Assembly (NCBI GenBank): GCA_016787665.1
Contig: JAEUUC010000009.1
Coordinates: 319,744 to 383,743 of the forward strand
Length of the DNA stretch: 64,000 nt
Direction of reading: 5' to 3'
Source: Cyclobacteriaceae bacterium
Lineage (GTDB): Bacteria; Bacteroidota; Bacteroidia; Cytophagales; Cyclobacteriaceae
Shown piece by piece: positions 35,208 to 43,791 of the stretch. How positions within the stretch are numbered: the first letter of the stretch is position 1; every line of letters begins with the position of its first letter. Position numbers and translations under genes: made by a program. The notes below the pieces were generated by a model. That model saw only the letters and a program-made list of their open reading frames with translations. It searched no databases and was not told the DNA's origin.

Positions 35208-35215
35208 TATTTTTG
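35208..35215 (+). promoter_or_regulatory. Bacteroidota -7 box (TATTTTTG)
   Basis: TATTTTTG fits TAnnTTTG and ends 19 bases before the ATG at 35235. Confidence 0.45.
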
Positions 35216-35234
35216 CCTCCCTTTCGGGAAAGCT

Positions 35235-35708
35235 ATGATCGTTAAAACTAAAAACTACCGGCTTGAAAAAAGCGCCTACATCAAGATGGCCCTCAAGGCC
35301 GTGCTTCGCCAGCAATGGTGGGTATCTCTTTTTTTCATTGCCATCTGCCTGAACTACGTGTGGGCACCCAGTATCTGGTGGTTCATTGGGGCGGTTATCG
35401 GAGGATTGCTGTACTTGTTATTCTGGTGGGTACAGTTTTATGGAGTCACCCAACTCGATCAGGGTAAGATGTTATTCGAACGCTTTTCATATGAAATCTC
35501 CAGCCAGCAGATTGTGATGAAACTGAACCCGCGCGAAGGTATGCCGCTGAAATGGGACCAGATCAAGCGCGCGCAGGTGGGTAAGGACTACATGGTGCTC
35601 TTCGTCAACAAAGCACAAATCATTCACTGGCCATTCAAAATCTTTAATACGGACAATGAGCGGAAATTTGTCCAGAGCATTCTCAAAACGCGGGGACTGA
35701 TCAAGTAA
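35235..35708 (+). CDS. YcxB-like membrane protein
   Basis: 157 residues: a short N-terminal strand, two membrane helices (about 30-70, FFIAICLNYVWAPSIWWFIG), and a cytoplasmic beta domain (FERFSYEISSQQIVMKL, MPLKWDQIKRAQVGKDYMVLF) with the PH-like YcxB pattern. No function is known. Confidence 0.65.
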   Translation: MIVKTKNYRLEKSAYIKMALKAVLRQQWWVSLFFIAICLNYVWAPSIWWFIGAVIGGLLYLLFWWVQFYGVTQLDQGKMLFERFSYEISSQQIVMKLNPREGMPLKWDQIKRAQVGKDYMVLFVNKAQIIHWPFKIFNTDNERKFVQSILKTRGLIK

Positions 35709-35717
35709 ATTCGGGCT

Positions 35718-36200
35718 ATGGATGGCCCGCGCACTAAAAAACTCTCCCCTGCCGAGGCACTCGCCCGCATCATGCGCTATTGCGCTTACCAGGAACGCTC
35801 GCATCAGGAGGTTAAACGCAGGCTTTTTGATTACGGGCTGTTTGCCTCCCAGGTAGACGAAATTCTCAGCAAGCTTATCGCTGACGGCTTTCTCAACGAG
35901 GAGCGATTTGCCAAAGCGTTTGCAGGTGGAAAGTTTCGGATGAAGAAATGGGGTAAACTGAAAATCGAGCAGGAGTTAAAGTCCAGGGGCCTCACGGAAC
36001 GTTGCATCCGCTCCGGACTTAAGGAAATTGATGCCGCGGATTACCGAAAATCGCTGGTGCTGGTTGTTCGGAAAAAGATCAAAGAAACACACGAGCACAA
36101 TCTGCTGGCCAAGCGCAACAAGGTGGCCCGTTTTGCTATTGGAAAAGGATATGAGCCCGAGCTGGTATGGGAAACCGTCAAAAATGAACTGCCGGACTAA
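35718..36200 (+). CDS. recX: Regulatory protein RecX
   Basis: 160 residues. RecX helix repeats are clear: MRYCAYQERSHQEVKRRLFDYG, LIADGFLNEERFAKAFAGG, WGKLKIEQELKSRGL. RecX binds RecA filaments and limits recombination. It lies nine bases after the previous gene. No recA is in the window. Confidence 0.9.
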   Translation: MDGPRTKKLSPAEALARIMRYCAYQERSHQEVKRRLFDYGLFASQVDEILSKLIADGFLNEERFAKAFAGGKFRMKKWGKLKIEQELKSRGLTERCIRSGLKEIDAADYRKSLVLVVRKKIKETHEHNLLAKRNKVARFAIGKGYEPELVWETVKNELPD

Positions 36201-36279
36201 AATGCCGCCCAGCCGACCAATGGTATAAAAACGGGATCCACCGGAACATTTTTCACTGACCCAAGGCCTGTTTTTCCGT

Positions 36280-36287
36280 TATATTTG
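36280..36287 (+). promoter_or_regulatory. Bacteroidota -7 box (TATATTTG) for the DinB operon
   Basis: TATATTTG fits TAnnTTTG and ends 17 bases before the ATG at 36305. It would start a transcript covering the DinB, ATP-grasp and LysE genes. Confidence 0.55.
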
Positions 36288-36304
36288 ACCATTGACTGAC
36301 ACGT

Positions 36305-36823
36305 ATGCAATTGATTAAGGCCTGCGAAACAATTCTGAGGCAACTGGCCGACCTGGTGGAGCGCATCGAGGAGCGAGACTTTGTCACCCCTTCAGCCGCT
36401 CTTAGCCAATCTACGGTGGGCCAACACCTGCGACACACCCTCGAGTTTTTTGTATGCCTGGAAGCCGGTGTGCAATCGGGCACAGTGAATTACGACAAAC
36501 GCGCCCACGACAAAATCATTGAATCCGACAAGTTTCTCGCCCTGGCGGCCATCTGCCGCATACGTGACTTTGTCCGCCAGCAGCCTCCGCACCAACGGCT
36601 TATACTGGAGGTCGGTTACGAACGCAACAGCGAAGAGGCGATAACCCTTGATACGAACTACCTGCGTGAACTTACCTACAACATTGAGCATGCGGTGCAT
36701 CATATGGCCATCATGAAAATCGGAGTACGCGAAGTGGCCCCTTACGTTACCCTGCCTCCCGATTTTGGCATTGCCGTATCCACCATTCGCTATCAAGAAA
36801 CTTCGATGGCTCCGCGTTCATGA
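36305..36823 (+). CDS. DinB superfamily protein
   Basis: 172 residues, a four-helix bundle. Likely metal-binding His residues are in STVGQHLRHTLEFF and NIEHAVHHMAIMK, as in the DinB/YfiT superfamily whose members include thiol transferases and metal-dependent hydrolases. It has nothing to do with DNA polymerase IV. The stop overlaps the ATP-grasp start by four bases. Confidence 0.75.
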   Translation: MQLIKACETILRQLADLVERIEERDFVTPSAALSQSTVGQHLRHTLEFFVCLEAGVQSGTVNYDKRAHDKIIESDKFLALAAICRIRDFVRQQPPHQRLILEVGYERNSEEAITLDTNYLRELTYNIEHAVHHMAIMKIGVREVAPYVTLPPDFGIAVSTIRYQETSMAPRS

Positions 36824-37851
36824 CGCGATTGTTCCGTTCACCATTCGTCATCCGTTTGTTTAACTGGGAGTACTGGCCTTTCTGGGCGGTACAGTGGCCC
36901 TTGTTTCTCTACTGGTTATGGCTGGCGCTGCGTGCGCGCGCCCTGTTTTTCTTTTCAGCATCTAACCCCTCAATACCCACCGGTGGTATGATGGGCGAAT
37001 CGAAGTTTGACGTGTTGGAGCTCATTCCCCAACCATTCAAGCCCACGAGCATCCGGCTATCGCCACGGTTGAACGCAGCGGACGTGATGTCGAAGTTAAC
37101 CGAAGCGGGGCTGGCGTTACCCGTGATTTTTAAACCCGACATGGGTGAACGAGGCTGGATGGTGAAGCGCATCAACACAGAAGCCGATGTGCAGCAGTAC
37201 CTCACCCAGATCAAAATCAGTTTTATTGCACAGGAGTTACTCACGCTTCCGCTCGAATTCGGTGTTTTCTATTGGCGGCTGCCGGGTACCGAGCGTGGTA
37301 CGGTGAATAGCATTACGGGAAAGGAATTCTTGTCGGTAACAGGCGATGGGCGGCACACCCTGGCCGAACTGATCCGGGCCAATCCGCGTGCGTTGCTCCA
37401 GTGGGATAATTTGATGGCGCGGCTCGGGGACAAAATGAATTCGATTCCTGCTGCTGGCAACCTCGTTGAACTTGTTTCGATTGGCAATCACTGCCTGGGC
37501 ACCAAGTTTATAAACGCCAATCACCTCATTACACCTCAACTTACCGATTCGTTCGACCGCATGAGCAAACAAATCAACGGTTTCTATTTCGGGAGGTTTG
37601 ATTTGCGCTGTGCCTCGGTGGAGGATTTGCAAGCGGGGCACATCAAAATCATGGAACTGAACGGTTGCGGAGCGGAACCCGCCCACATCTATCACCCGGG
37701 TGCCTCGCTGTGGGCCGCGTGGCGAACGCTGTTTCGGCATTGGCACACGCTATACCGCGTCAGTGTTGCCAACCACCGGCTCGGTGTTCCCTACTTATCT
37801 TTGGCGGAGGGAAAAAAGATCTATCAGCGCTTCAAGGCAGCACAGGCATAA
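36820..37851 (+). CDS. ATP-grasp ligase with N-terminal membrane segment
   Basis: 343 residues. A Trp-rich hydrophobic stretch (about 15-45, FWAVQWPLFLYWLWLAL) suggests membrane attachment. The ATP-grasp signs are the phosphate loop VIFKPDMGERGW (about 108-118), FIAQELLTLPLEFGVFYW and the metal region FGRFDLRCA with IKIMELNGCG (about 255-290). It resembles D-Ala-D-Ala ligases and should join a carboxylate to an amine or thiol using ATP. Substrate is unknown. It lies between the DinB and LysE genes with four- and one-base overlaps. Confidence 0.75.
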   Translation: MTRLFRSPFVIRLFNWEYWPFWAVQWPLFLYWLWLALRARALFFFSASNPSIPTGGMMGESKFDVLELIPQPFKPTSIRLSPRLNAADVMSKLTEAGLALPVIFKPDMGERGWMVKRINTEADVQQYLTQIKISFIAQELLTLPLEFGVFYWRLPGTERGTVNSITGKEFLSVTGDGRHTLAELIRANPRALLQWDNLMARLGDKMNSIPAAGNLVELVSIGNHCLGTKFINANHLITPQLTDSFDRMSKQINGFYFGRFDLRCASVEDLQAGHIKIMELNGCGAEPAHIYHPGASLWAAWRTLFRHWHTLYRVSVANHRLGVPYLSLAEGKKIYQRFKAAQA

Positions 37852-38462
37852 TGGAATTACTCTGGGTTTTTCTGGTTGGTTTGGTATTCAGCTTTATTGG
37901 CTCCATACCGCCCGGCACGCTTAACCTGTGTGTGCTGCAACTGGGTCTGGAACGCAAAGTGGCTACGGCTCTTCGGTTTGCCTTGGCGGTTTCCATCGTG
38001 GAGTATCCCTACACCTGGATCGGGATTCAGTTCGAATACTGGATTACGAACAACCCCCTGGTGATCGAAAACTTCAGACTGATAGCAGCCGTGGTGATGA
38101 CGCTTTTGGGTGCGCTCAACCTTTGGTCAGCCCGCAAGCCTACGGCCTTCGCCAGGCGGTTTGAAGAGAGCGGATTTCGCAGAGGGTTTGTCTTAAGCGT
38201 GTTGAACCCGCTGGCCATACCGTACTGGATCGGTGTAACGGCTTATCTCAAATCGCAGGGATGGATTAATCTGAGCAGTGTGTGGTTACTTCACAGCTAC
38301 ATTCTGGGCACCGCTGTTGGGGCCATGTTACTGCTCACTGTGTTTGCCTTTATGGCGCAGCGTGTTTCACGCTACGTGAGTGGGGCGTGGGCCAAACTTG
38401 TGCCGGGCTTCGTATTGCTGGCTCTCGGGCTTTATGCTTTCGTGCAGTACCTGTTCCTTTAA
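37851..38462 (+). CDS. LysE family exporter
   Basis: 203 residues and six membrane helices: GLVFSFIGSIPPGTLNLCVLQ (the family proline motif), IVEYPYTWIG, LIAAVVMTLLGALNLWSA, then SVLNPLAIPYWIGVTAYL. LysE/RhtB proteins export amino acids or small derivatives. The start codon shares one base with the preceding stop (TAATG), so it is coupled to the ATP-grasp gene. Confidence 0.85.
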   Translation: MELLWVFLVGLVFSFIGSIPPGTLNLCVLQLGLERKVATALRFALAVSIVEYPYTWIGIQFEYWITNNPLVIENFRLIAAVVMTLLGALNLWSARKPTAFARRFEESGFRRGFVLSVLNPLAIPYWIGVTAYLKSQGWINLSSVWLLHSYILGTAVGAMLLLTVFAFMAQRVSRYVSGAWAKLVPGFVLLALGLYAFVQYLFL

Positions 38463-38495
38463 TTTTTCGTTGTACCTTTCGAATCACTCGTCATT

Positions 38496-39272
38496 ATGTT
38501 ACTCGCCTTCGACATCGGCAACAGTGATATCACCATCGGCTTGTGGAACGGCCAGGCATGGAGCCATCATTGGCGCGTTCCGTCACGGCCCGATCAGCCC
38601 GAATTGTTCTATGGCGTAAAAATCCGTGATTATTTTCTCGAAGCATCGCTTCAACGCGAACATATCGAGACTATCGTGATCAGCAGCGTGGTGCCGGGTC
38701 TCAATGAAAAGATCAAGAACGTTATTCGCTCGTTGTTTATCCGCGAGCCGATTTTTCTCGGTCCGAAAGTATATGAGCAATTGCCGCTGGAGGTGCTCAA
38801 CCCCTATGAAATTGGCAGCGACCTGGTGGCCAACGCCATGGCTGCGTACTCCAAGTTTGGACAAAACTGTGTAGTGGTAGACTTTGGCACCGCGCTTACT
38901 TTCACTACGGTGAACCGCAATGGAAAAATTCTGGGCGTTTCCATTGTACCCGGTCTGCGCACGGCCATCAAAGCGCTAAGCCAGAATACAGCCAAGTTGT
39001 TTGATGTGCCGCTGGAAATGCCTCGCTCTGCGCTGGGCACCAACACGGTAACGGCCATTCAATCCGGAATTGTAATTGGTTACGATGGGTTGGTGCGCAG
39101 CATGATTGAGGCCATTCGCCAGGAGCTGGGCAGTCCGTGTTTGGCCGTGGCTACGGGTGGCCTGTCGTTCGTGATTACGTCATTGAAAGAATATTTCCAG
39201 GTAGTAGACCCGCAACTTACGCTGGATGGCCTTCGTTTCATCGGGGAGCACATTAGCAACGGAAAGAAGTAG
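38496..39272 (+). CDS. coaX: Type III pantothenate kinase
   Basis: 258 residues of the ASKHA fold: [14 protein letters not shown] (phosphate loop), [35 protein letters not shown] and [13 protein letters not shown]. CoaX phosphorylates pantothenate in coenzyme A synthesis and is insensitive to CoA feedback. The gene starts 33 bases after the exporter and may have its own weak TACCTTTC box. Confidence 0.93.
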   Translation: MLLAFDIGNSDITIGLWNGQAWSHHWRVPSRPDQPELFYGVKIRDYFLEASLQREHIETIVISSVVPGLNEKIKNVIRSLFIREPIFLGPKVYEQLPLEVLNPYEIGSDLVANAMAAYSKFGQNCVVVDFGTALTFTTVNRNGKILGVSIVPGLRTAIKALSQNTAKLFDVPLEMPRSALGTNTVTAIQSGIVIGYDGLVRSMIEAIRQELGSPCLAVATGGLSFVITSLKEYFQVVDPQLTLDGLRFIGEHISNGKK

Positions 39273-39292
39273 TTCCGCGTGCCGCCCTCACC

Positions 39293-39871
39293 ATGATCAC
39301 CAACGTCAAAATCACCAATACCGAAGTTCTCTCCGACAACTGGTATGTGTTGCGGAAACTGACTTACGAGTACACCAAAAAAGATGGCACCCGGCACGTG
39401 CAAAGCCGGGAAGTATACGACCGCGGCAATGGCGCCACTATCTTGCTTTACAACAAAGAACAACAAACCATCATCCTCACCCGGCAGTTTCGGTTGCCCA
39501 CATTTGTAAACGGCAACGAAACCGGTATGTTGATTGAAGCCTGTGCCGGCTTGCTGGATAAAGACAATGCCGAGGATTGCATCAGGCGCGAAACCGAGGA
39601 AGAGACAGGTTACAAGATCAGTGCGGTGCGCAAAGTTTTTGAAGCCTACATGTCGCCCGGTTCCGTTACCGAAGTGTTACATTTTTTCGTTGCTGCCTAT
39701 GCACCGGAGATGAAGGTAGCCGAAGGCGGAGGCGTAGCCCGAGAAGAAGAAAACATCGAGGTGCTGGAACTTAGCTTTCAGCAGGCGTTGGAAATGGTGG
39801 ACCGGGGCGAAATCAAAGACGGCAAAACCATCATGCTGTTGCAATACGCACAACTTCACGGAATTCTGTGA
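39293..39871 (+). CDS. nudK: GDP-mannose pyrophosphatase-like Nudix hydrolase
   Basis: 192 residues. The Nudix box is [26 protein letters not shown] with the REtxEE core near residue 100, preceded by [11 protein letters not shown] and ACAGL. The early LRKLTYEY and RQFRLP motifs resemble NudK, which splits GDP-mannose; ADP-ribose pyrophosphatases are close relatives. It follows coaX after 20 bases. Confidence 0.75.
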   Translation: MITNVKITNTEVLSDNWYVLRKLTYEYTKKDGTRHVQSREVYDRGNGATILLYNKEQQTIILTRQFRLPTFVNGNETGMLIEACAGLLDKDNAEDCIRRETEEETGYKISAVRKVFEAYMSPGSVTEVLHFFVAAYAPEMKVAEGGGVAREEENIEVLELSFQQALEMVDRGEIKDGKTIMLLQYAQLHGIL

Positions 39872-39950
39872 GCTATCCCGGCCCAGCGGCACTTCGGGGG
39901 TAACATTGCCCGTGCTCTGACTAGTGGTTTTCGTTATCTTTACCAGCACT

Positions 39951-40964
39951 ATGCTATTCTCGCGCTCCGGAAACCTGGCCATAGACCTGGGCAACACCAA
40001 TACGTTGTTGCGCGATCAGCATCACTTGCTCTTGAGTGAGCCCTCGGTGCTGATCGTGGACGAAGACAGCCACCGCATTGAAGCTGTGGGCGAGCAAGCC
40101 TACGCGATGCTGGAAAAAACCCATCACCACCTCAAGCCCATCCGGCCGTTGCGCGGGGGCGTTATTTCCGATGGTGAGTCGGCCAAGCAGATGATGCGCG
40201 CCCTCGTGCGCAAAGCCAGCCGACCCTCGTTGTTGCGCGGGTTTCAATTCCTCATTTCGGGTGTGCCGTACGATACCACGCCCGTGGAGAAACGCGCCCT
40301 GCGCGATATCCTGGATCAGTTCTCGGCCCGCCATACGCATCTGGTTCATGAACCCCTGGCGGCCGCCCTCGGTATGGGACTCAACATTCAGGAGCCTGAG
40401 GGCAAGCTGGTGGTGGACATCGGTGGCGGCATCACCGAAGTGGTGGTGATTTCGCTCTCCGGTGTGGCGGCTTTCCAGTCCGTCCGCGTGGCAGGCGACA
40501 CCCTGGATGAAGAAATTCAGGACTACTTCAGACGCGAGCATCATCTGGCTATTGGATTAAAAACAGCCGAGCAGTTGAAAATAGAACTCGGTTGCGTCTA
40601 CGAGCCGATCGCGTCCAGCACGATTGGCCGACAGGTAAAGGGCAAAGACCTGCGCGAAGGGATTCCATCCACCCGCTGGGTGAGCGAGGCCGAGATCTCC
40701 CGCGTATTGGACCGCCCCTTCCGTCAAATTGAATCGTGTATTCATCAATCGCTGGAGGCTTGCCCTCCCGAATTGGCAGGCGACCTATACCGCACCGGTA
40801 TGTTCGTGACAGGCGGCCATGCCCGGCTTAAAGGATTGGCTGAGCGCTTTCATAAACTATTTCAAATACCGGTGCATGTGGATCCGCAGGCGCTGCTCTC
40901 GGTGAGCAAAGGTATTGCCCACATCCTGAACCGGCCCGCAGCGTTTCGAAGCATGTTGATGTGA
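39951..40964 (+). CDS. Divergent MreB-like actin homologue
   Basis: 337 residues with MreB motifs: NLAIDLGNTNTLL (phosphate 1), IRPLRGGVISDGESA, HEPLAAALGMGLNIQEP, VVDIGGGITEVVVISL (phosphate 2), VAGDTLDEEIQDYF, and an adenosine site TGGHARLKGL. The typical GGGALL form is changed to TGGHARL. MreB forms filaments that steer wall synthesis. No mreC, mreD or pbp2 follow, so this may be a paralogue with a separate role. ATG 39951 is preferred over a GTG nine codons earlier. Confidence 0.85.
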   Translation: MLFSRSGNLAIDLGNTNTLLRDQHHLLLSEPSVLIVDEDSHRIEAVGEQAYAMLEKTHHHLKPIRPLRGGVISDGESAKQMMRALVRKASRPSLLRGFQFLISGVPYDTTPVEKRALRDILDQFSARHTHLVHEPLAAALGMGLNIQEPEGKLVVDIGGGITEVVVISLSGVAAFQSVRVAGDTLDEEIQDYFRREHHLAIGLKTAEQLKIELGCVYEPIASSTIGRQVKGKDLREGIPSTRWVSEAEISRVLDRPFRQIESCIHQSLEACPPELAGDLYRTGMFVTGGHARLKGLAERFHKLFQIPVHVDPQALLSVSKGIAHILNRPAAFRSMLM

Positions 40965-41012
40965 AGTTGGTTGTTGCTCCGATTTCCATGCTCACATGCC
41001 GACAAAATTCAT

Positions 41013-41438
41013 CTAAGCCACTTTTGGCCACTTCCACGCCTGCCATATAATGATGCTGGTTACTACGCTTTCAATGACGGCATAAAACACGTAAGCGGCC
41101 ACCTCGGGTGTTACGGGCATTGACGTGACCGCTATGAGCACCATAATGCCGGTGAACGCCACACCGAAGATAATGTTAGCCCACCGCGCAACGGAAGCCC
41201 GGGCGAGCACGGAGAGAATAATCACCAAGGGAGGCAACGCCATTAATATCGAGGCAGCGAATACCTTTAGCGGATTGTTCAAGAGGGTATTGCCACTCAC
41301 CAACTTCCCGGCTTCACCGGGGATATACAGGGCGAAGTAGTCGCCATATACATACAAGAACATGACGGCCGTCCAGAGCGCTACGAGTCTGACCCGAATG
41401 CTGGCGGGGAGTTGGTCAAGCGAGGATTTAGAATTCAT
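41013..41438 (-). CDS. Small four-helix membrane protein (DUF6326-like)
   Basis: 141 residues with four membrane helices: VRLVALWTAVMFLYVYGDYF, VFAASILMALPPLVIILSVL, ANIIFGVAFTGIMVLIAV and AAYVFYAVIESVVTSIIIW. The layout matches DUF6326 as I recall it. No function is known. Confidence 0.6.
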   Translation of the reverse strand: MNSKSSLDQLPASIRVRLVALWTAVMFLYVYGDYFALYIPGEAGKLVSGNTLLNNPLKVFAASILMALPPLVIILSVLARASVARWANIIFGVAFTGIMVLIAVTSMPVTPEVAAYVFYAVIESVVTSIIIWQAWKWPKVA

Positions 41439-41580
41439 TTTGGAATTGTCTCTTGAGGATTTCTACCCGGTCTGGCGGCAAAAGCCTCCGGCACACCAAA
41501 GGCATAGGCAACAATATCCCAGGTAACAGACGGCCAAACGGGAATTAGGTTACACGTAAGAAAAAATAGATGGGCGCATC

Positions 41581-42948
41581 TTATCGCTGAGGCGGGGCCG
41601 GCACCAGAGCCACGGGACCTAAAAGCCGATAAGGCACACCAAACTGTTGGAAGGCTGACCAGTTAAGAGGATTTGTACCGCCTTCGCTGCGGTAACGGAG
41701 GACTGCCTGCCGCCAATGCTCAGCGGGAAAAAACAGATGCGGCTTCTTCAGCTCCTCCACAAAAAGCGTCATCAGTTTTTCGGTTTCAACATCGCTGACA
41801 TTCCACAAACTCATCACCACGCTTTGGGCGCCTGCCTTAAGGAAACCACGCGCAAGGCCCACAATGCCGGCCTCATGGACACGGCCAAGCCCGGTTTGGC
41901 AGGCGCTCAGTATCACAAGAGGCTTTTTTTCCAGGTTCAAGGACTGAACCATGCGCGGAGTAACAAACCCGCATTCTTGAGAGCCGCTGAGCGCGATGTA
42001 ACTTTTGTCAAGCGGATCATCCGGATCGGCCCAGCCGTGCGTAGCGAAGTAAACGAAGTTGGATTCTTCCAGATAGCCGAGCACTAACTGATTGTTCGCT
42101 GCCTTGCCCGTCCACGCCCGCACATTGAGTAACTCACCTACGCGCTTCGCTTCGCGGGATGCCCCCGGCAGTGGCTTTAAACCTCGCGTACAACTATCCT
42201 CGAAAGCCGGGTTACCACAAATGATGGGGCGCTCAATCGCAAAACTAAAATGCCCGTCAGCATACCGGTAATTGGCATCATAGCCCATGGCGTTAGCCTC
42301 CACGGATTGGAAGAATTGCGTGAAGTTGTGCGCAAAGGAATACGACAACGAATCGATGAGCATGCCGCGATTAGCTCCCCATGGACGGAGCAACGCATAC
42401 GGGAAACTGGAAAGATTTAGAATAGGTAGAATAACGAGGTATTTTTTAGTCGCCAACCGTTGAGCAATGACGGGTGGAAAGAGAATATCGCTAATGAGCG
42501 TGATGCTGGTGTTGAGCGGCAGATGATACCGGTTCTCGACTTCCGCATAGGCACCCCGAAGGGTTGCGGGCACCTGCTGGTGAAGCGAGACTTTCAAGGT
42601 ATTCTCTAAGACAACCAGCGAATCCACCCGCAGGGGTAGCCGGGCCGTAGCTTCCAGGCCGGTGGGACCAAAAAGCCAGTGATACAGTGTATCTTCCTCG
42701 AAATGATAGAAGAGCAGCCCCATGCGCGGATTGATTTCGTCTAAAAAATCGGAGCTGTATTGCTGCACTACGGTCTCGATCTTTTTTTGATTCACCCTAC
42801 CCTCCGTATAGGAAAGGCCCCGCGAGGCCATCAGATTCTTAAATTTCACTTCATAGGCCGCCAGCTGGTTGTTCAACTGCTGTGTGGACTGTGCATAGAC
42901 TGGAACGGCCAAAAGGCTAACGAAAAAAGGGAGCAGCAGGCGGATCAT
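41581..42948 (-). CDS. Secreted CHAT-domain (caspase-like) peptidase
   Basis: 455 residues from the ATG at 42948, giving a signal peptide (SLLAVPVYAQS). After about 130 residues of helical linker comes the CHAT domain with His304 (YFATHGW) and Cys350 (LSACQTGLG), the catalytic pair, and AGAQSVVMSLWNVSD. CHAT peptidases often act in signalling or defence, usually with TPR partners; here no TPR repeats are seen and the protein is exported. The upstream reading frame (to 43281) is a shadow of the next gene. It lies 43 bases downstream of an MtfA-like peptidase gene. Confidence 0.85.
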   Translation of the reverse strand: MIRLLLPFFVSLLAVPVYAQSTQQLNNQLAAYEVKFKNLMASRGLSYTEGRVNQKKIETVVQQYSSDFLDEINPRMGLLFYHFEEDTLYHWLFGPTGLEATARLPLRVDSLVVLENTLKVSLHQQVPATLRGAYAEVENRYHLPLNTSITLISDILFPPVIAQRLATKKYLVILPILNLSSFPYALLRPWGANRGMLIDSLSYSFAHNFTQFFQSVEANAMGYDANYRYADGHFSFAIERPIICGNPAFEDSCTRGLKPLPGASREAKRVGELLNVRAWTGKAANNQLVLGYLEESNFVYFATHGWADPDDPLDKSYIALSGSQECGFVTPRMVQSLNLEKKPLVILSACQTGLGRVHEAGIVGLARGFLKAGAQSVVMSLWNVSDVETEKLMTLFVEELKKPHLFFPAEHWRQAVLRYRSEGGTNPLNWSAFQQFGVPYRLLGPVALVPAPPQR

Positions 42949-42991
42949 GGGGTAAATAAAATCGTGGTCATTCAGAAAAAAACGTTTAATA

Positions 42992-43744
42992 TCAACCTCT
43001 TGGTGGCGTTTGTCGCAAAATTTGCTGCAACACCTGGTAAAACTGGGGCAATTCAGCTTCCAATTGCACTGGCCGTTCAAAGAAGTTTTCAACAGCAACG
43101 GCAAAAAATTCCTCCATGTTACCGAAAGCATAGCGTCTGAAGAAGTGTGTTTCATCAGCTTGAAGCCGCTGCATTTCGTCATGAGCCAATCGCTCAAACT
43201 CGCTAACCCAATACGGATCCAAAACCGAGTATCGATGAGACGTGAGTTTGTGCTCCAGCCAGAGTGCGTGTGCAAACTCATGTAACAACAGATTCAGCCC
43301 GTCTTCATCGCGATGAAGCCCCTTCGTTACACCCGTCCAGCCAAAGACAATGGTTCGCAACCCGGGATTCACTTCGCCCTGATGCCGCAGGCCGGTGATC
43401 TTCGACTCATAGTCCGCGGGATAAATAATGATTCGCGTCCAAAAGGTGAGACTCTCGGGCGGTAGACGAAGCACCAGTTGCGCAGCTGCGCTGCTTATGA
43501 TTGTTTTCATTTCCCGTGTAAGCTTGATCTTCCGGGGAATAAAATCGAAATACTCGTAATGATCGCGCACAAGCCGGAGAAAATGCAGCTTATTTTCTCC
43601 CGTTAACCGATCGTAGAATTTGTATTGCCCGTGAAGCACGCGATGAAATAGCGGACCGTAATAAGTACGAAAGCGAGCTTCGGCTATCGCCTCGCGAATC
43701 TGATTGTACAACCACTCCAGTAACTTGCCGAGCAAAACATCCAT
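42992..43744 (-). CDS. MtfA-like zinc peptidase (M90)
   Basis: 250 residues with the zinc motif His155-Glu156-x-x-His159 (LLLHEFAHALWLEH) and the second Glu/His region (MEEFFAVAVENFFERP) of the MtfA family. E. coli MtfA binds Mlc to free the glucose PTS genes; no such link is seen here. No signal peptide or membrane helix is clear, so it is probably cytoplasmic. It precedes the CHAT gene and may be cotranscribed with it. Confidence 0.85.
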   Translation of the reverse strand: MDVLLGKLLEWLYNQIREAIAEARFRTYYGPLFHRVLHGQYKFYDRLTGENKLHFLRLVRDHYEYFDFIPRKIKLTREMKTIISSAAAQLVLRLPPESLTFWTRIIIYPADYESKITGLRHQGEVNPGLRTIVFGWTGVTKGLHRDEDGLNLLLHEFAHALWLEHKLTSHRYSVLDPYWVSEFERLAHDEMQRLQADETHFFRRYAFGNMEEFFAVAVENFFERPVQLEAELPQFYQVLQQILRQTPPRG

Positions 43745-43791
43745 ACGCGTTCAGTAAATCAGAAAAACTCCTCGCATAAGGCATACCGCCA

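Noticed and set aside
41439..41580. Possible short minus-strand reading frame ending before the DUF6326-like gene
   Set aside because: It has a protein-like tail (AYAFGVPEAF) but no usable start codon.
42949..43281. N-terminal extension of the CHAT reading frame
   Set aside because: It overlaps the MtfA-like gene in another frame and would hide the signal peptide at 42948.
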